Source: QAND01 sp003150225
GTDB lineage: Bacteria > Bacillota > Clostridia > Christensenellales > QAND01
DNA: 64,000 bases
Assembly (NCBI RefSeq): GCF_044357945.1
Contig: NZ_CP076563.1
Coordinates: 1,178,001-1,242,000 of the forward strand
Direction: 5' to 3'
Made by a program: the position numbers and the translations under genes. Positions 26,266 through 34,338 of the stretch are shown one piece after another; position 1 is the first letter of the stretch, and every line of letters starts with the position of its first letter. Below the pieces are notes generated by a model. It was not told the origin of the DNA, did not search any database, and was given only the letters and a program-made list of their open reading frames with translations.

Positions 26266-27246
26266 TCAATGCTTCCATTTTTCCAGCAGCTTTTCCTTTT
26301 CTTCCGTAGTATTGCCGCTCATATCGGCGTATTTAATGTTGGTGGGGAAGTTTTCGATCTCAAAGGTCCGGTCCTTATAAATTTGTTCTGGGAAGAAACG
26401 CTCCTTGTCCTCAGGTACCAGGTCGGTATAGAAAAAGTTGAAAACCTCTTGCACCGCCTGCCGATCCTGTTTTCCCTCGATGATTCCCATGCCATATACG
26501 GTGTAGGGCGAACCTTCTTCAAAGAATAGAATCTCCAAGTCAGCACCCTTGTTGATCTCGGTTACGGTCTGGCCCGTCATGGCAAGGCCAATGGCCGCCT
26601 CCCCCTGAACCAGCGCGTTGACGGGGCCGGATCCAGAGGAGGTAAACTGTAGGATGTTTTCCGCCAGTTGATCAAAATAGGCAAAGGCTTCCTCCTCACC
26701 CCAGGCGTTGACCAGACTCTTTAAAAACATATAGCCGGTACCGGAGGATTTGGGATTGGGCATGGAGATGAGCCCTTTGTACTCGGGCTTCAAAAGGTCT
26801 GCATAACTGGTGGGAACCACCAAGTTCTTTTCCTCCAACAGCTTTCGATTGATCGCAATGCACCCTCCGTTTTTATATTCCGGCAGAATACACCCACTGG
26901 GATCTAGCAAATCTTCCAAGAAAATAGAGGTGTCATAATCGTCGGATACCTTGGCAAAAATACCATCCAATTGACCAATATAGCCGTATTCCAGATCATA
27001 GCTGATGTCGCAGGGAGTATCCTTCCCTTCGGCCTTTAGCTTGGCTACTTGGTTGCCGGTAGGCATGTATTCAATGACGATATCATACTGGGGAAACTGT
27101 TCATTTAGCCGTTTTTGAAAGTATTCATTGCGGTATTCCTCTGCGCTGGAATAGATGGTTACCTTCTCCGCTTTCTGCTCTCCGCCACAGCCGATCATGG
27201 CAAAAAGGGTGAAACCTGCAAGCAACATGCCCAGGATCCGTTTCAT
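26266..27246 (-). CDS. ABC substrate-binding lipoprotein 2 (tandem paralogue)
   Basis: A 326-residue paralogue of the preceding binding protein with lipobox MIGCGGE. N- and C-terminal thirds are clearly diverged from paralogue 1 while the middle is nearly identical. It has its own promoter upstream and no strong terminator before the operon promoter, so read-through is possible. Two binding proteins for one permease suggest related substrates such as aminoethylphosphonate and a second organophosphonate, or high- and low-affinity uptake. Confidence 0.9.
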   Translation of the reverse strand: MKRILGMLLAGFTLFAMIGCGGEQKAEKVTIYSSAEEYRNEYFQKRLNEQFPQYDIVIEYMPTGNQVAKLKAEGKDTPCDISYDLEYGYIGQLDGIFAKVSDDYDTSIFLEDLLDPSGCILPEYKNGGCIAINRKLLEEKNLVVPTSYADLLKPEYKGLISMPNPKSSGTGYMFLKSLVNAWGEEEAFAYFDQLAENILQFTSSGSGPVNALVQGEAAIGLAMTGQTVTEINKGADLEILFFEEGSPYTVYGMGIIEGKQDRQAVQEVFNFFYTDLVPEDKERFFPEQIYKDRTFEIENFPTNIKYADMSGNTTEEKEKLLEKWKH

Positions 27247-27278
27247 ATCCGTACCGCCCTTCTGTTCATTTTATGGCG

Positions 27279-27307
27279 ATCATATCACATTTTTAGAACG
27301 CAAGCAA
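27279..27307 (-). promoter_or_regulatory. Promoter of binding-protein gene 2
   Basis: On the minus strand TTGCTT, 17 bases, TATGAT. Confidence 0.7.
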
Positions 27308-27347
27308 TCCTTTTTGTTCATTTTCTTTTCAATTATTTTTAATATTA

Positions 27348-27380
27348 GAACACCGGCCCTATTTAGGAGCCGGTGTTTCT
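27348..27380 (-). terminator. Hairpin after feoB of locus 2
   Basis: AACACCGGC / GCCGGTGTT arms with an 11-base loop. The following minus-strand bases (CTAATATTAAAAAT) are AU-rich but not a clean T run. Confidence 0.55.
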
Positions 27381-27409
27381 CTGGGCATTCTTCCTATCTT
27401 TGATCCCGA

Positions 27410-29422
27410 TTATCCCAATCCAAGAACCCGGCCCCAGGTATAGACCAGGAAAGCCACCACCCAGGCTACAGAGGTCTGGAAAGCCATGGCGGAGAGGGCC
27501 AAGCGGCCGGAGCCCAGTTCTTTTCGAGTGGCGGACATGGCGGCGACGCAGGGCATATACAACAGGGTAAAGACCAGGAAAGACACGGCGGCAAGAGGGG
27601 TGAACATCCCCTGAAGCGCCGTGGAAAGAGCGGCGTCAGTGCCAGCTCCGGTGAGGACTGAAAGGGTGCTGACCACCGTTTCCTTGGCGGTAAGGCCGGT
27701 GATGAGAGCGGTGCTGGCCCGCCAATCCCCGAAGCCCAATGGGAGAAAGATGGGGGCAATGAGGCGGCCCAGGGAGGCCAGGATGCTCATGGAACGATCG
27801 GTTACCATATTAAACTGCCAGTCAAAAGTGCTCAGGAACCAGATCACCACGGCGGCCGCAAAGATGATGGTAAAGGCCCGCTTTAAGAACTCCTTGGCCT
27901 TATCCCACATGTGCAAAAACACGTTCTTAAGAGTGGGAAACCGGTAGGCGGGCAGCTCCATGATAAAGGGCACGGGATTGCCCTTAAAGGCGGTATTCTT
28001 CAAGAGCAGGGCTCCCAGAATAGCCACCACCACGCCGGTAACATAGAGACAGGTTACCACCAGAGCTTTGTTGGTGGGAAAGAACGCCGCCGTAAAAGCC
28101 GCATAGATGGGAAGCTTTGCGCCACAGGACATAAAGGGCACCAGAAAGATGCTGATCTTCCTGTCGCTGTCGCTGTAAAGGGTCCGCGCCGACATGATGG
28201 CGGGCACACTGCATCCAAAACCGATGAGCATGGGTACCAGGGAATGGCCCGACAGGCCGATCTTCCGCAGCAGCCGGTCCATTACAAAGGCCACTCGCGC
28301 CATATAGCCGGTATCCTCCAAAATGGAGAGGAAGAAAAACAGCATCAGGATGGGGGGCAGAAAGGACAGCACGCTGCCTACGCCCGCCAGGATACCGTCA
28401 ATGATAAGGGAGTGGAGCCATAGGCTGATGCCAGCACTGGTAAGCCATCCATCCACAAAGTCGGTGCCGGCCTGGATGAGGCCAGAAAAACCATCGCTCA
28501 AAAAGGTTCCTATCGGACCGAAGGTTATGGCAAAGATACTGGCCATAATCAGAATAAAAATGGGGATGGCCAGATATTTATGGGTGAGAACGCTGTCAAT
28601 GCGGTAGGACCTCTGCTGGGCCTTGCTCTCCCCGGTTTTCTTGACGGTTTTGCGGCAAAGATCCTCGATGTAGCTGTACCGCATATCCACAATGGCCGCT
28701 TCCCGGTCGGTACCTAGGCCACTGGTCATCTCGTCCACAATATGGCCGATGATATCCAGATCGGCGGCGCTAACCCCCAGCTCCCGCTCCATGGGTTCGT
28801 CCTTTTCGATGAGCTTGGTGGCCGCAAACCGGGGGGAGATCCCCAGGCGCTTGGCCTTGTCCTCTACGATATGGGCAATGGAATGGATGGCCTTATGAAC
28901 CTCTTGGGTACAGAAGTCAAAATGCTCCGGCAGGACGTGGTTCCGCCCGGTCTCCACCGCCCGCCGAATCAGTTCATCCACCCCTTCGTTCTTGCTGGCG
29001 GAGATGGGAACCACCGGCACGCCCAGCTCCCGCTCCATGGCGGCGACGTCGATGGTGGTGCCGTTTTCCCGCACCTCATCCATCATGTTGAGGGCGATGA
29101 TGATGGGCAAGCCCAATTCCATCAGCTGCAGGGAAAGATAGAGATTCCGCTCGATATTGGTAGCATCTACGATATCGATGATGGCATCGGGCTTCTCCTT
29201 CAGCAGAAAATCCCGGCTGACCAGCTCCTCGCTGGTATAGGGGGACAGGGAATAGATGCCCGGCAGGTCCACCACATAGACATCCTTTTGCTTTTTAACC
29301 GGGCCGGTCTTCTTTTCTACCGTAACCCCCGGAAAATTGCCCACATGCTGGTTGCTGCCCGTCAGCTGGTTGAAGAGGGTGGTCTTGCCCGAGTTCTGGT
29401 TACCGATCAACGCGAAGACCAT
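27410..29422 (-). CDS. feoB: Ferrous iron transporter FeoB (locus 2)
   Basis: A 670-residue FeoB with G1 GNQNSGKTT, G3 DLPGIYSLSPYT, G4 NMMDEV and the two Gate regions of the membrane core. The ATG at 29422 directly follows GGAGGGGAGGATCC; an upstream in-frame ATG at 29470 lies inside feoA. The start lies within the 3' end of feoA, so the genes are coupled. It is closer to locus 3 FeoB than to locus 1 in the G domain (VGNFPGVTVEKK versus TGNWPGKTV) but lacks the large acidic insertion of locus 3. Confidence 0.95.
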   Translation of the reverse strand: MVFALIGNQNSGKTTLFNQLTGSNQHVGNFPGVTVEKKTGPVKKQKDVYVVDLPGIYSLSPYTSEELVSRDFLLKEKPDAIIDIVDATNIERNLYLSLQLMELGLPIIIALNMMDEVRENGTTIDVAAMERELGVPVVPISASKNEGVDELIRRAVETGRNHVLPEHFDFCTQEVHKAIHSIAHIVEDKAKRLGISPRFAATKLIEKDEPMERELGVSAADLDIIGHIVDEMTSGLGTDREAAIVDMRYSYIEDLCRKTVKKTGESKAQQRSYRIDSVLTHKYLAIPIFILIMASIFAITFGPIGTFLSDGFSGLIQAGTDFVDGWLTSAGISLWLHSLIIDGILAGVGSVLSFLPPILMLFFFLSILEDTGYMARVAFVMDRLLRKIGLSGHSLVPMLIGFGCSVPAIMSARTLYSDSDRKISIFLVPFMSCGAKLPIYAAFTAAFFPTNKALVVTCLYVTGVVVAILGALLLKNTAFKGNPVPFIMELPAYRFPTLKNVFLHMWDKAKEFLKRAFTIIFAAAVVIWFLSTFDWQFNMVTDRSMSILASLGRLIAPIFLPLGFGDWRASTALITGLTAKETVVSTLSVLTGAGTDAALSTALQGMFTPLAAVSFLVFTLLYMPCVAAMSATRKELGSGRLALSAMAFQTSVAWVVAFLVYTWGRVLGLG

Positions 29423-29726
29423 GGATCCTCCCCTCCTTTCCATGGCGGTGTCCATGACGGCCAGGGCCATCCTGTTGTTGGTCCTGGCCGGGGGAATGCC
29501 CCTTTACAGGTTCCACCTTAATGCGGGCGGCGTCCTCCTTCCGGAGGGTCAGCTGATAGCCCCGCACCGTAAGCTCCAGTGGGTCTCCCATGGGGGCTAC
29601 CTTGCGGATGGATATGATTGTTTTGGGGGTAAGCCCCATATCCAGAAGCCGCCTTCTTAAGGCGCCTTCACAGTCCACCGCAAGGATCCGGTAGGGCTCT
29701 CCAAGCGTTCCATCGTTGAGCGTCAC
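29400..29726 (-). CDS. feoA: FeoA-family protein with His-rich C-terminal tail (locus 2)
   Basis: A 108-residue protein. Residues 1 to about 75 are a normal FeoA SH3-like domain (RRRLLDMGLTPKTIISIRKVAPMGDP ... LRKEDAARIKVE). The remaining ~33 residues form an unusual polar, His-rich tail (GRHGHRHGKEGRIHG) whose 3' end overlaps the feoB start by 23 bases. I chose the GTG start at 29726, which has GGAGG 7 bases upstream; the ATG at 29759 lacks a site and lies in the operator palindrome. The tail could bind metal or be read into spacer after loss of the normal stop. Confidence 0.8.
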   Translation of the reverse strand: MTLNDGTLGEPYRILAVDCEGALRRRLLDMGLTPKTIISIRKVAPMGDPLELTVRGYQLTLRKEDAARIKVEPVKGHSPGQDQQQDGPGRHGHRHGKEGRIHGLRVDR

Positions 29727-29741
29727 AAAAATTCCTCCCAA

Positions 29742-29757
29742 GTTAGATTCCTCTAAC
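29742..29757. promoter_or_regulatory. Metalloregulator operator 1, Feo locus 2
   Basis: GTTAGATTCCTCTAAC, a perfect 6-4-6 palindrome, lies just downstream of a minus-strand TATAAT (29758-29764 region) and upstream of the feoA ribosome-binding site. It matches the locus 3 operator design. Confidence 0.7.
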
Positions 29758-29784
29758 ATTATAATCCAAACAAAAAAGACTGGT

Positions 29785-29800
29785 GTTAGCCAGCGCTTAC
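29785..29800. promoter_or_regulatory. Metalloregulator operator 2, Feo locus 2
   Basis: GTTAGCCAGCGCTTAC is one mismatch from the GTTAGC-N4-GCTAAC palindrome and sits between the divergent feoA and DtxR-type genes. Confidence 0.65.
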
Positions 29801-29872
29801 AGATTACTTGCTTTTTTCCCCTCTGTCAAGTAAGCTGAAGGGGCGGATTCCAATGCATTTGAGGTGATTTTT

Positions 29873-30262
29873 ATGAACCTGCCCTCCGCATCCAGCCAGG
29901 ACTATTTGGAGGCCATTTTAGCCCTCTCGCCCCAAGCTCATGTGGGGGTGCGATCTGTGGATATTGCCGAAGCTCTGGGGGTATCCCGGGCCAGCGTCAG
30001 CCGTGCCATGGGGGTGCTGCGGGAGGCTGGGTACATACGGCATGAGCGCTATGGGCGCATTACCCTGACGGAATCCGGCCGGGCGGTGGCCCAAGCCGTC
30101 ATGGGTCGGCACCAGGTGCTCAAGCGTTTTCTCATCAACGTTCTGGGCATTGATGAAGCCACCGCCGAGGCAGACGCCTGCCGCATGGAGCATGTGGTCA
30201 GCGCGGCCACCATGGAGAGCCTCATCGCCCACCTTGAGCGAGGCGGCCTGTCCCCTCGATAG
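29873..30262 (+). CDS. DtxR/MntR-family metal-dependent repressor (beside Feo locus 2)
   Basis: A 129-residue regulator with an N-terminal winged helix (VRSVDIAEALGVSRASVSRAM) and a dimerisation/metal domain ending in ADACRMEH, the Cys-Glu-His cluster of DtxR/MntR proteins. GAGGTG is 6 bases before ATG 29873; a GTG at 29864 lies in that site. It is divergent from feoAB locus 2 across a gap with two operator-like palindromes, so it probably represses that locus and itself. It has no SH3-like third domain; FeoA-like proteins are separate genes. Confidence 0.88.
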   Translation: MNLPSASSQDYLEAILALSPQAHVGVRSVDIAEALGVSRASVSRAMGVLREAGYIRHERYGRITLTESGRAVAQAVMGRHQVLKRFLINVLGIDEATAEADACRMEHVVSAATMESLIAHLERGGLSPR

Positions 30263-30302
30263 CGTCCTAGCCTCCCCGTTGTTTTTGGAGCGTTTTTCCT
30301 TG

Positions 30303-30330
30303 GCCGGCATGCCACTTGCCGGCTTTTTTT
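30303..30330 (+). terminator. Terminator after DtxR-type gene
   Basis: GCCGGC / GCCGGC arms, 9-base loop, seven T. From here to about 30475 I see no gene or clear signal. Confidence 0.8.
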
Positions 30331-30475
30331 ATGAGACGCCTGGGGTTAGCCTGGAACTTCCATGGGCAAAAACCGGTTCTTTTCTGCCGGCAGAATGGGC
30401 GCAGCCGGGCGGACAGACGGTATGGTCGGCCTGTCCCACTACCACCCTATGCGGAAAAGAGGGAGGATAGAAGCA

Positions 30476-30504
30476 AAAAAGGAGCGGAAAACCGCTCCTT
30501 TTTT
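30476..30504 (-). terminator. Terminator after cotH-type gene
   Basis: AAAAAGGAGCGG AAAA CCGCTCCTTTTTT: symmetrical, could act in both directions. Confidence 0.85.
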
Positions 30505-30562
30505 GCTGGGCCGGATTGGCCCAAATTGGTCTTGATTGGCCCTAAATCGCCCATTTGATCCA

Positions 30563-32641
30563 TCAGTTTCTTCTTCGACGGAATCCTTTGGCCAGAAAAA
30601 TCCCCAGAACCATGGCCGCTAGGCAGCCTCCTAGAACCAACCATTGGGCCATGGCACCGGAGGAGGCGCCTTGATCATCCTGGTCCCCTGGCATGCCGTT
30701 TGGATCCATGGCGTTATCCGGGGGGGCCATGCCATTCTGGCGGCCGCCGCCCATGTTCCTTCCACCGCCCTCCTGCGCTCGACTTTGTATGGCGGCAATC
30801 TGTTCCTCCGTCAATCCCAGGGCCAGAAGGGATTGGGTCTGTTCCTCGGTGAGCGTAGTGCTGTCTCCGATGATGGCCAGGGCCTGTTCCATGACCTCCC
30901 GGCTAAGGCCGCCCATGGCGTCCCCACCCCCCTGGGGCATCTCCGTTCCATCGGGGGGCATCATCCCACCGTTTGTGGCGCCTCCCGTCCCGGGCAGCTC
31001 CATACCGTCCGGGGGCGTCATGCCCTCCGGAAAATTGCCTCCCGCGGGCGGTTCCATCCCATTAGGAAGGGTGATCTCCCCAGGGTCGGCGGCGGAGCCC
31101 TCCTCCCCGGAGGATTGGCCGTCTGTGCCGTCGCCGGGAACGGCGTTTTCTGCACCCGGCAGGGAAAACGCCTGGCCCCCCGGAGGCGTCTGCTGGTTCC
31201 ACTGGCCCCCGCCGAATCCGCCGCCCATGCCCCCCATGGAGCCCATATCCGATAGGACCAGGCCGGAGGCGTCGATGAGGGAGGCGGGATCGGCCTCCTG
31301 GCCCTGGCTGGTGGCGGGGATGGTCCCCTCCAGTTGGCCCGTGAGGCTCTGGGCCCGCAGTCCGATATAGGCGCGGAGGGCGGTAAGGCCGGTCTGGTAT
31401 TCCTCATAGGTATAGAAGGCGGTGGCGTCGTTTTTCACGTATTCCCCGATGAGAGCGTCCAGGGCGTCGATCTTCTCCTCCGCCGTGGACATCCAGCCTG
31501 TAACGATTTCCTGGATATAGGCGTGGTACTGGGCCAGATAGCTTTCCTCCTCCAGGAGCCGGGCCAAAAGGGGCCGCTCCGAAAGGGAGACTCCGGATAC
31601 GGGCGTATCCATGGGAAAGTTCACCGCGGCGCTGGCGGAGCCGGTCTGGAACCCGGCAAAGCTCAGGTTGTAATCCCAGGGCAGGATGGTTAGCACGCCG
31701 TCCTTTTCATAGAGATAGTAATTGTGCTTTAAGCTGCTGACGTAGCTGTCCAGATTGACCAGAACGGTGTTGGCAGCAAAGTACCGGAGGGCGCCGTCCA
31801 CATCGAGATAATCCGAAAGATCCTCCCCCTGGTTCAAGCCCTTGATGGCTTGGATCAGCCGATTATAGTCGCTGGTTGTGCCGCCCAGCACATCGTTGTT
31901 CAGGATATCGGCATAGCTCGTCAGACTGTCATCGGTATAGACCAAATCGCTGCCGCCGGAGCCGGAAATCTGGGTCTCCCCTTCCAGCACCTCCTGCATA
32001 AAGCCGCCGCCCCGGCCGCCCATGCTCTCCGGCTTATAGAGGCTGCCGTAATCGCTGCCGTAGTTCCGAATGAGGAAGCTCTCCTCCAAGGCCTCCACCG
32101 CAAGGTATAGACCCCAGGGTTCCCCATTTACCGTGACGCTGGCGTAGCAGTAGAGGGGGGTCGTTACCCCGATGTAGTTGAGCATATCGTAGGACAGGTA
32201 TTCCTTCAGATAGGTGGCGTCGCTGATGCAGTTGTTGAGGACGAATTTATCCAAGCCCAGAAGGGTTTGGTTCTTCACGTATTCATCCATTTGGATTTTG
32301 AAGCTGAACCGGTCGGTGGTGGCGTCGCTGGCCACCTGGCTTAAGCTGGTGTTGCCCTTGGGGCGGATCCCCACCCCGTAATAGGTGGTCCCGTTGACCA
32401 CAATATCGCACTGGATGTAGGTTTCGGCGGTGGCGTTCTCCAGCATGGTCTCCCAGGCGCTCTCCTCCACCTGGATATCCACCGTCATCACGGTATCGGG
32501 GTCGAACAGAGCCTCGTAGGCCATGGCCGTGCCGCTGGAGTTCCCGAGGTCATCCCGGGGGATCAACAGCATGGCCGCCACCGCCAGAAGGGCCAGAACT
32601 AAAACCACGGCTACCGTCCGGTGAAAGGCTTTTTTCTCCAT
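30563..32641 (-). CDS. CotH-family protein kinase-like membrane protein
   Basis: A 692-residue protein: N-terminal signal/anchor helix (about 8-27), CotH kinase-like domain (about 45-440, with KGNTSL, LYKPE and LPWDYNLSF motifs), then a long Gly/Pro/Met-rich low-complexity tail with repeated MxPPxGxxMP-type units, and a C-terminal membrane helix with a basic end. CotH proteins are atypical secreted or spore-coat protein kinases. It is last in a minus-strand cluster after the VTC-domain and DUF4956 genes, a combination often seen together in Firmicutes. Its substrate is unknown. Confidence 0.9.
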   Translation of the reverse strand: MEKKAFHRTVAVVLVLALLAVAAMLLIPRDDLGNSSGTAMAYEALFDPDTVMTVDIQVEESAWETMLENATAETYIQCDIVVNGTTYYGVGIRPKGNTSLSQVASDATTDRFSFKIQMDEYVKNQTLLGLDKFVLNNCISDATYLKEYLSYDMLNYIGVTTPLYCYASVTVNGEPWGLYLAVEALEESFLIRNYGSDYGSLYKPESMGGRGGGFMQEVLEGETQISGSGGSDLVYTDDSLTSYADILNNDVLGGTTSDYNRLIQAIKGLNQGEDLSDYLDVDGALRYFAANTVLVNLDSYVSSLKHNYYLYEKDGVLTILPWDYNLSFAGFQTGSASAAVNFPMDTPVSGVSLSERPLLARLLEEESYLAQYHAYIQEIVTGWMSTAEEKIDALDALIGEYVKNDATAFYTYEEYQTGLTALRAYIGLRAQSLTGQLEGTIPATSQGQEADPASLIDASGLVLSDMGSMGGMGGGFGGGQWNQQTPPGGQAFSLPGAENAVPGDGTDGQSSGEEGSAADPGEITLPNGMEPPAGGNFPEGMTPPDGMELPGTGGATNGGMMPPDGTEMPQGGGDAMGGLSREVMEQALAIIGDSTTLTEEQTQSLLALGLTEEQIAAIQSRAQEGGGRNMGGGRQNGMAPPDNAMDPNGMPGDQDDQGASSGAMAQWLVLGGCLAAMVLGIFLAKGFRRRRN

Positions 32642-32655
32642 GGCGTCCTCCCGGC

Positions 32656-33327
32656 CTAGGCCATATACTCCCCGTTATAGCTCACCAGCACGGCGTTCTG
32701 CACCCCGGGCAGGGCGGCCAGCTGGTTTACGAAATCCGTGGAGTTTCCCGCAAGGCGCACCTCCATGGTGAGCTCCACCCCGTCCATGCCCACCGTCTTG
32801 GTTTTGACGGCGCTTTTCCTGGCCTGGGCCTTAACACAAGCCTGGGCGGATTCCTCTGAGGCATCCCCATCACAGCTGACCAGCAGAATGTAGGGAGTAT
32901 CCTGGGATTTTTTGTTGACGAATACCATGAGAAGCAGGCCCAGGCACAGGGAGCCAATGACCGCAAGGGGAATTAGGCCGGCGCCCAGGATGATGCCCGC
33001 CGCGATGGCCCAAAATAGGTAGGCGATATCCATGGGTTCCTTGATGGCTGCCCGGAACCGGACGATGGACAGGGCGCCCACCATGCCCAGGGACAGTACC
33101 ACGTTGCTGGTAACGGCAAGGATCACCACGGTGGTGATCATGGTCATGGCCATGAGGGATACCCCAAAGCTGTTTGAATACAGCACCCCGGTATAGGTCT
33201 TGCGGTATACGTAGTGGATAAACAAGCCGATGGCAAAAGCCATGGCCAGGGCGATGAGGGCATCCACCAGGGAGAAGGAGGAAACCTTCTCCAGGAAGCT
33301 GGATTTGAAGATGTCGTTAAAGGTCAT
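32656..33327 (-). CDS. DUF4956 membrane protein
   Basis: A 223-residue protein with about four membrane helices in its first half (including LGMVGALSIVRFRAAIKEP, characteristic of DUF4956) and a soluble ferredoxin-like C-terminal half. The function is unknown, but it is regularly encoded between VTC-domain polyphosphate polymerases and CotH kinases. The ATG at 33327 is used because the family motif starts there; the more upstream frame is not supported by a ribosome-binding site. It ends 15 bases before the cotH start. Confidence 0.85.
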   Translation of the reverse strand: MTFNDIFKSSFLEKVSSFSLVDALIALAMAFAIGLFIHYVYRKTYTGVLYSNSFGVSLMAMTMITTVVILAVTSNVVLSLGMVGALSIVRFRAAIKEPMDIAYLFWAIAAGIILGAGLIPLAVIGSLCLGLLLMVFVNKKSQDTPYILLVSCDGDASEESAQACVKAQARKSAVKTKTVGMDGVELTMEVRLAGNSTDFVNQLAALPGVQNAVLVSYNGEYMA

Positions 33328-33466
33328 GGGGAAATTCTTCCTCTCTATTTTGGATTTGTGGGGCGGCGGGAAGCGTATGGAGGGGGGAGGGAGCGGAAGC
33401 GAACCACGAGTCCGCAAAACAAGTGGGCGGCAAGTACGCCTTTATAGGAAACCGGGCACCGCCCGG

Positions 33467-34150
33467 CTAACCGAAAACGCGGGCGGCGGCGTATTTGCTG
33501 AAGGCGGTCCACCGGCGGTCCGGTATCTGGAGGAGGTCTCGGATCAAGTCGGGAAGGAAGGCGTCGTACTTGACCTCCAGGACCACGGTATCCGGATCCC
33601 CCGCCGGCAGGGTAGGGGCATGGGAATCGAAGAAGTTCCGGCAATAAACCCCGGTGCGGACGCCGCTATCCACGGTGATCCGTACGTTGCCCGGCCGGTA
33701 AAGGTACGCCTCCCGGGTGTAGTCCACCAGGGTCCGGGGCATGAGCTGCTGCTCCTTCTGCTTGATATACAGCTCCCACAAAAGGGGGTGGTCCCGGTCC
33801 GGCTTGGGGATTTGGCCAAGGAGAAGAGCTTCCACATACTTTCGGCCCACCTCCACGGAGCTCTTTTGACACAGGCCGTTTTCCTTCCGTTTCTTTTCCA
33901 GCCGAAGGAAGCTGTAGTCGCCGTTGTAGCACCGGACCCGGAATTTTTCCCGGCGGTTTACCCCATCCAGCTTCTCCAAAAGGGCTTTATCCCGGTAGTT
34001 GTCCAGATACAGGCTCCGGACCGTATATTGGCCGTCGGCAACGGCATAGGGATCGGGCTGGGCCAGGGGCCGAAGCCGGCTGCGGAGGGTCATCCAGTCC
34101 CCTCGGTGAATCAGGTGTTTGATCTCATGGCGCATGCCGGACGCTTCCAT
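33467..34150 (-). CDS. VTC-domain polyphosphate polymerase-like protein
   Basis: A 227-residue VTC-domain protein of the triphosphate-tunnel superfamily. It opens with RHEIKHLI and contains VRSLYLDN, REKFRVRCY, LEKKRKENGL and VLEVKYD, the charged strands that line the tunnel and bind polyphosphate and metal. In yeast, Vtc4 makes polyphosphate from ATP. The ATG at 34150 follows GGAG by 8 bases; ATG 34156 is too close. It is first of the VTC, DUF4956, CotH cluster. Confidence 0.88.
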   Translation of the reverse strand: MEASGMRHEIKHLIHRGDWMTLRSRLRPLAQPDPYAVADGQYTVRSLYLDNYRDKALLEKLDGVNRREKFRVRCYNGDYSFLRLEKKRKENGLCQKSSVEVGRKYVEALLLGQIPKPDRDHPLLWELYIKQKEQQLMPRTLVDYTREAYLYRPGNVRITVDSGVRTGVYCRNFFDSHAPTLPAGDPDTVVLEVKYDAFLPDLIRDLLQIPDRRWTAFSKYAAARVFG

Positions 34151-34195
34151 AAGCATCGCTCCTTTCGTTCCGCGCTTAGTATCCGCCCCGGGCGT

Positions 34196-34221
34196 GACGG
34201 TTTGGTGAACCGTCTTTGAAT
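34196..34221. promoter_or_regulatory. Hairpin and box pair upstream of VTC gene
   Basis: GACGGTT TGGTG AACCGTC is a perfect 7-bp inverted repeat. On the minus strand the same bases contain TTCAAA-N5-TTCACC, loosely like the boxes at htrA and the regulator gene, but without a -10 at the same spacing. Confidence 0.3.
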
Positions 34222-34291
34222 CAGCCCTGAATGTTACGCCTGGATGAAGTTCACGTTAAGGCGAAAGGAGCGGAAACCCCGCGAAAAATGG

Positions 34292-34325
34292 AAAAAGCCT
34301 CATCCTACAAAGGATGAGGCTTTTT
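34292..34325 (-). terminator. Terminator after sensor kinase (envelope-stress system)
   Basis: AAAAAGCCTCATCC TACAAA GGATGAGGCTTTTT, bidirectional in form. Confidence 0.9.
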
Positions 34326-34338
34326 CAAAAAGGCGTTG

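Noticed and set aside
34196..34221. Third copy of the regulator boxes upstream of the VTC gene
   Set aside because: TTCAAA-N5-TTCACC is similar, but the N5 core differs and no -10 lies 9 bases downstream, so I did not include it in the proposed regulon.
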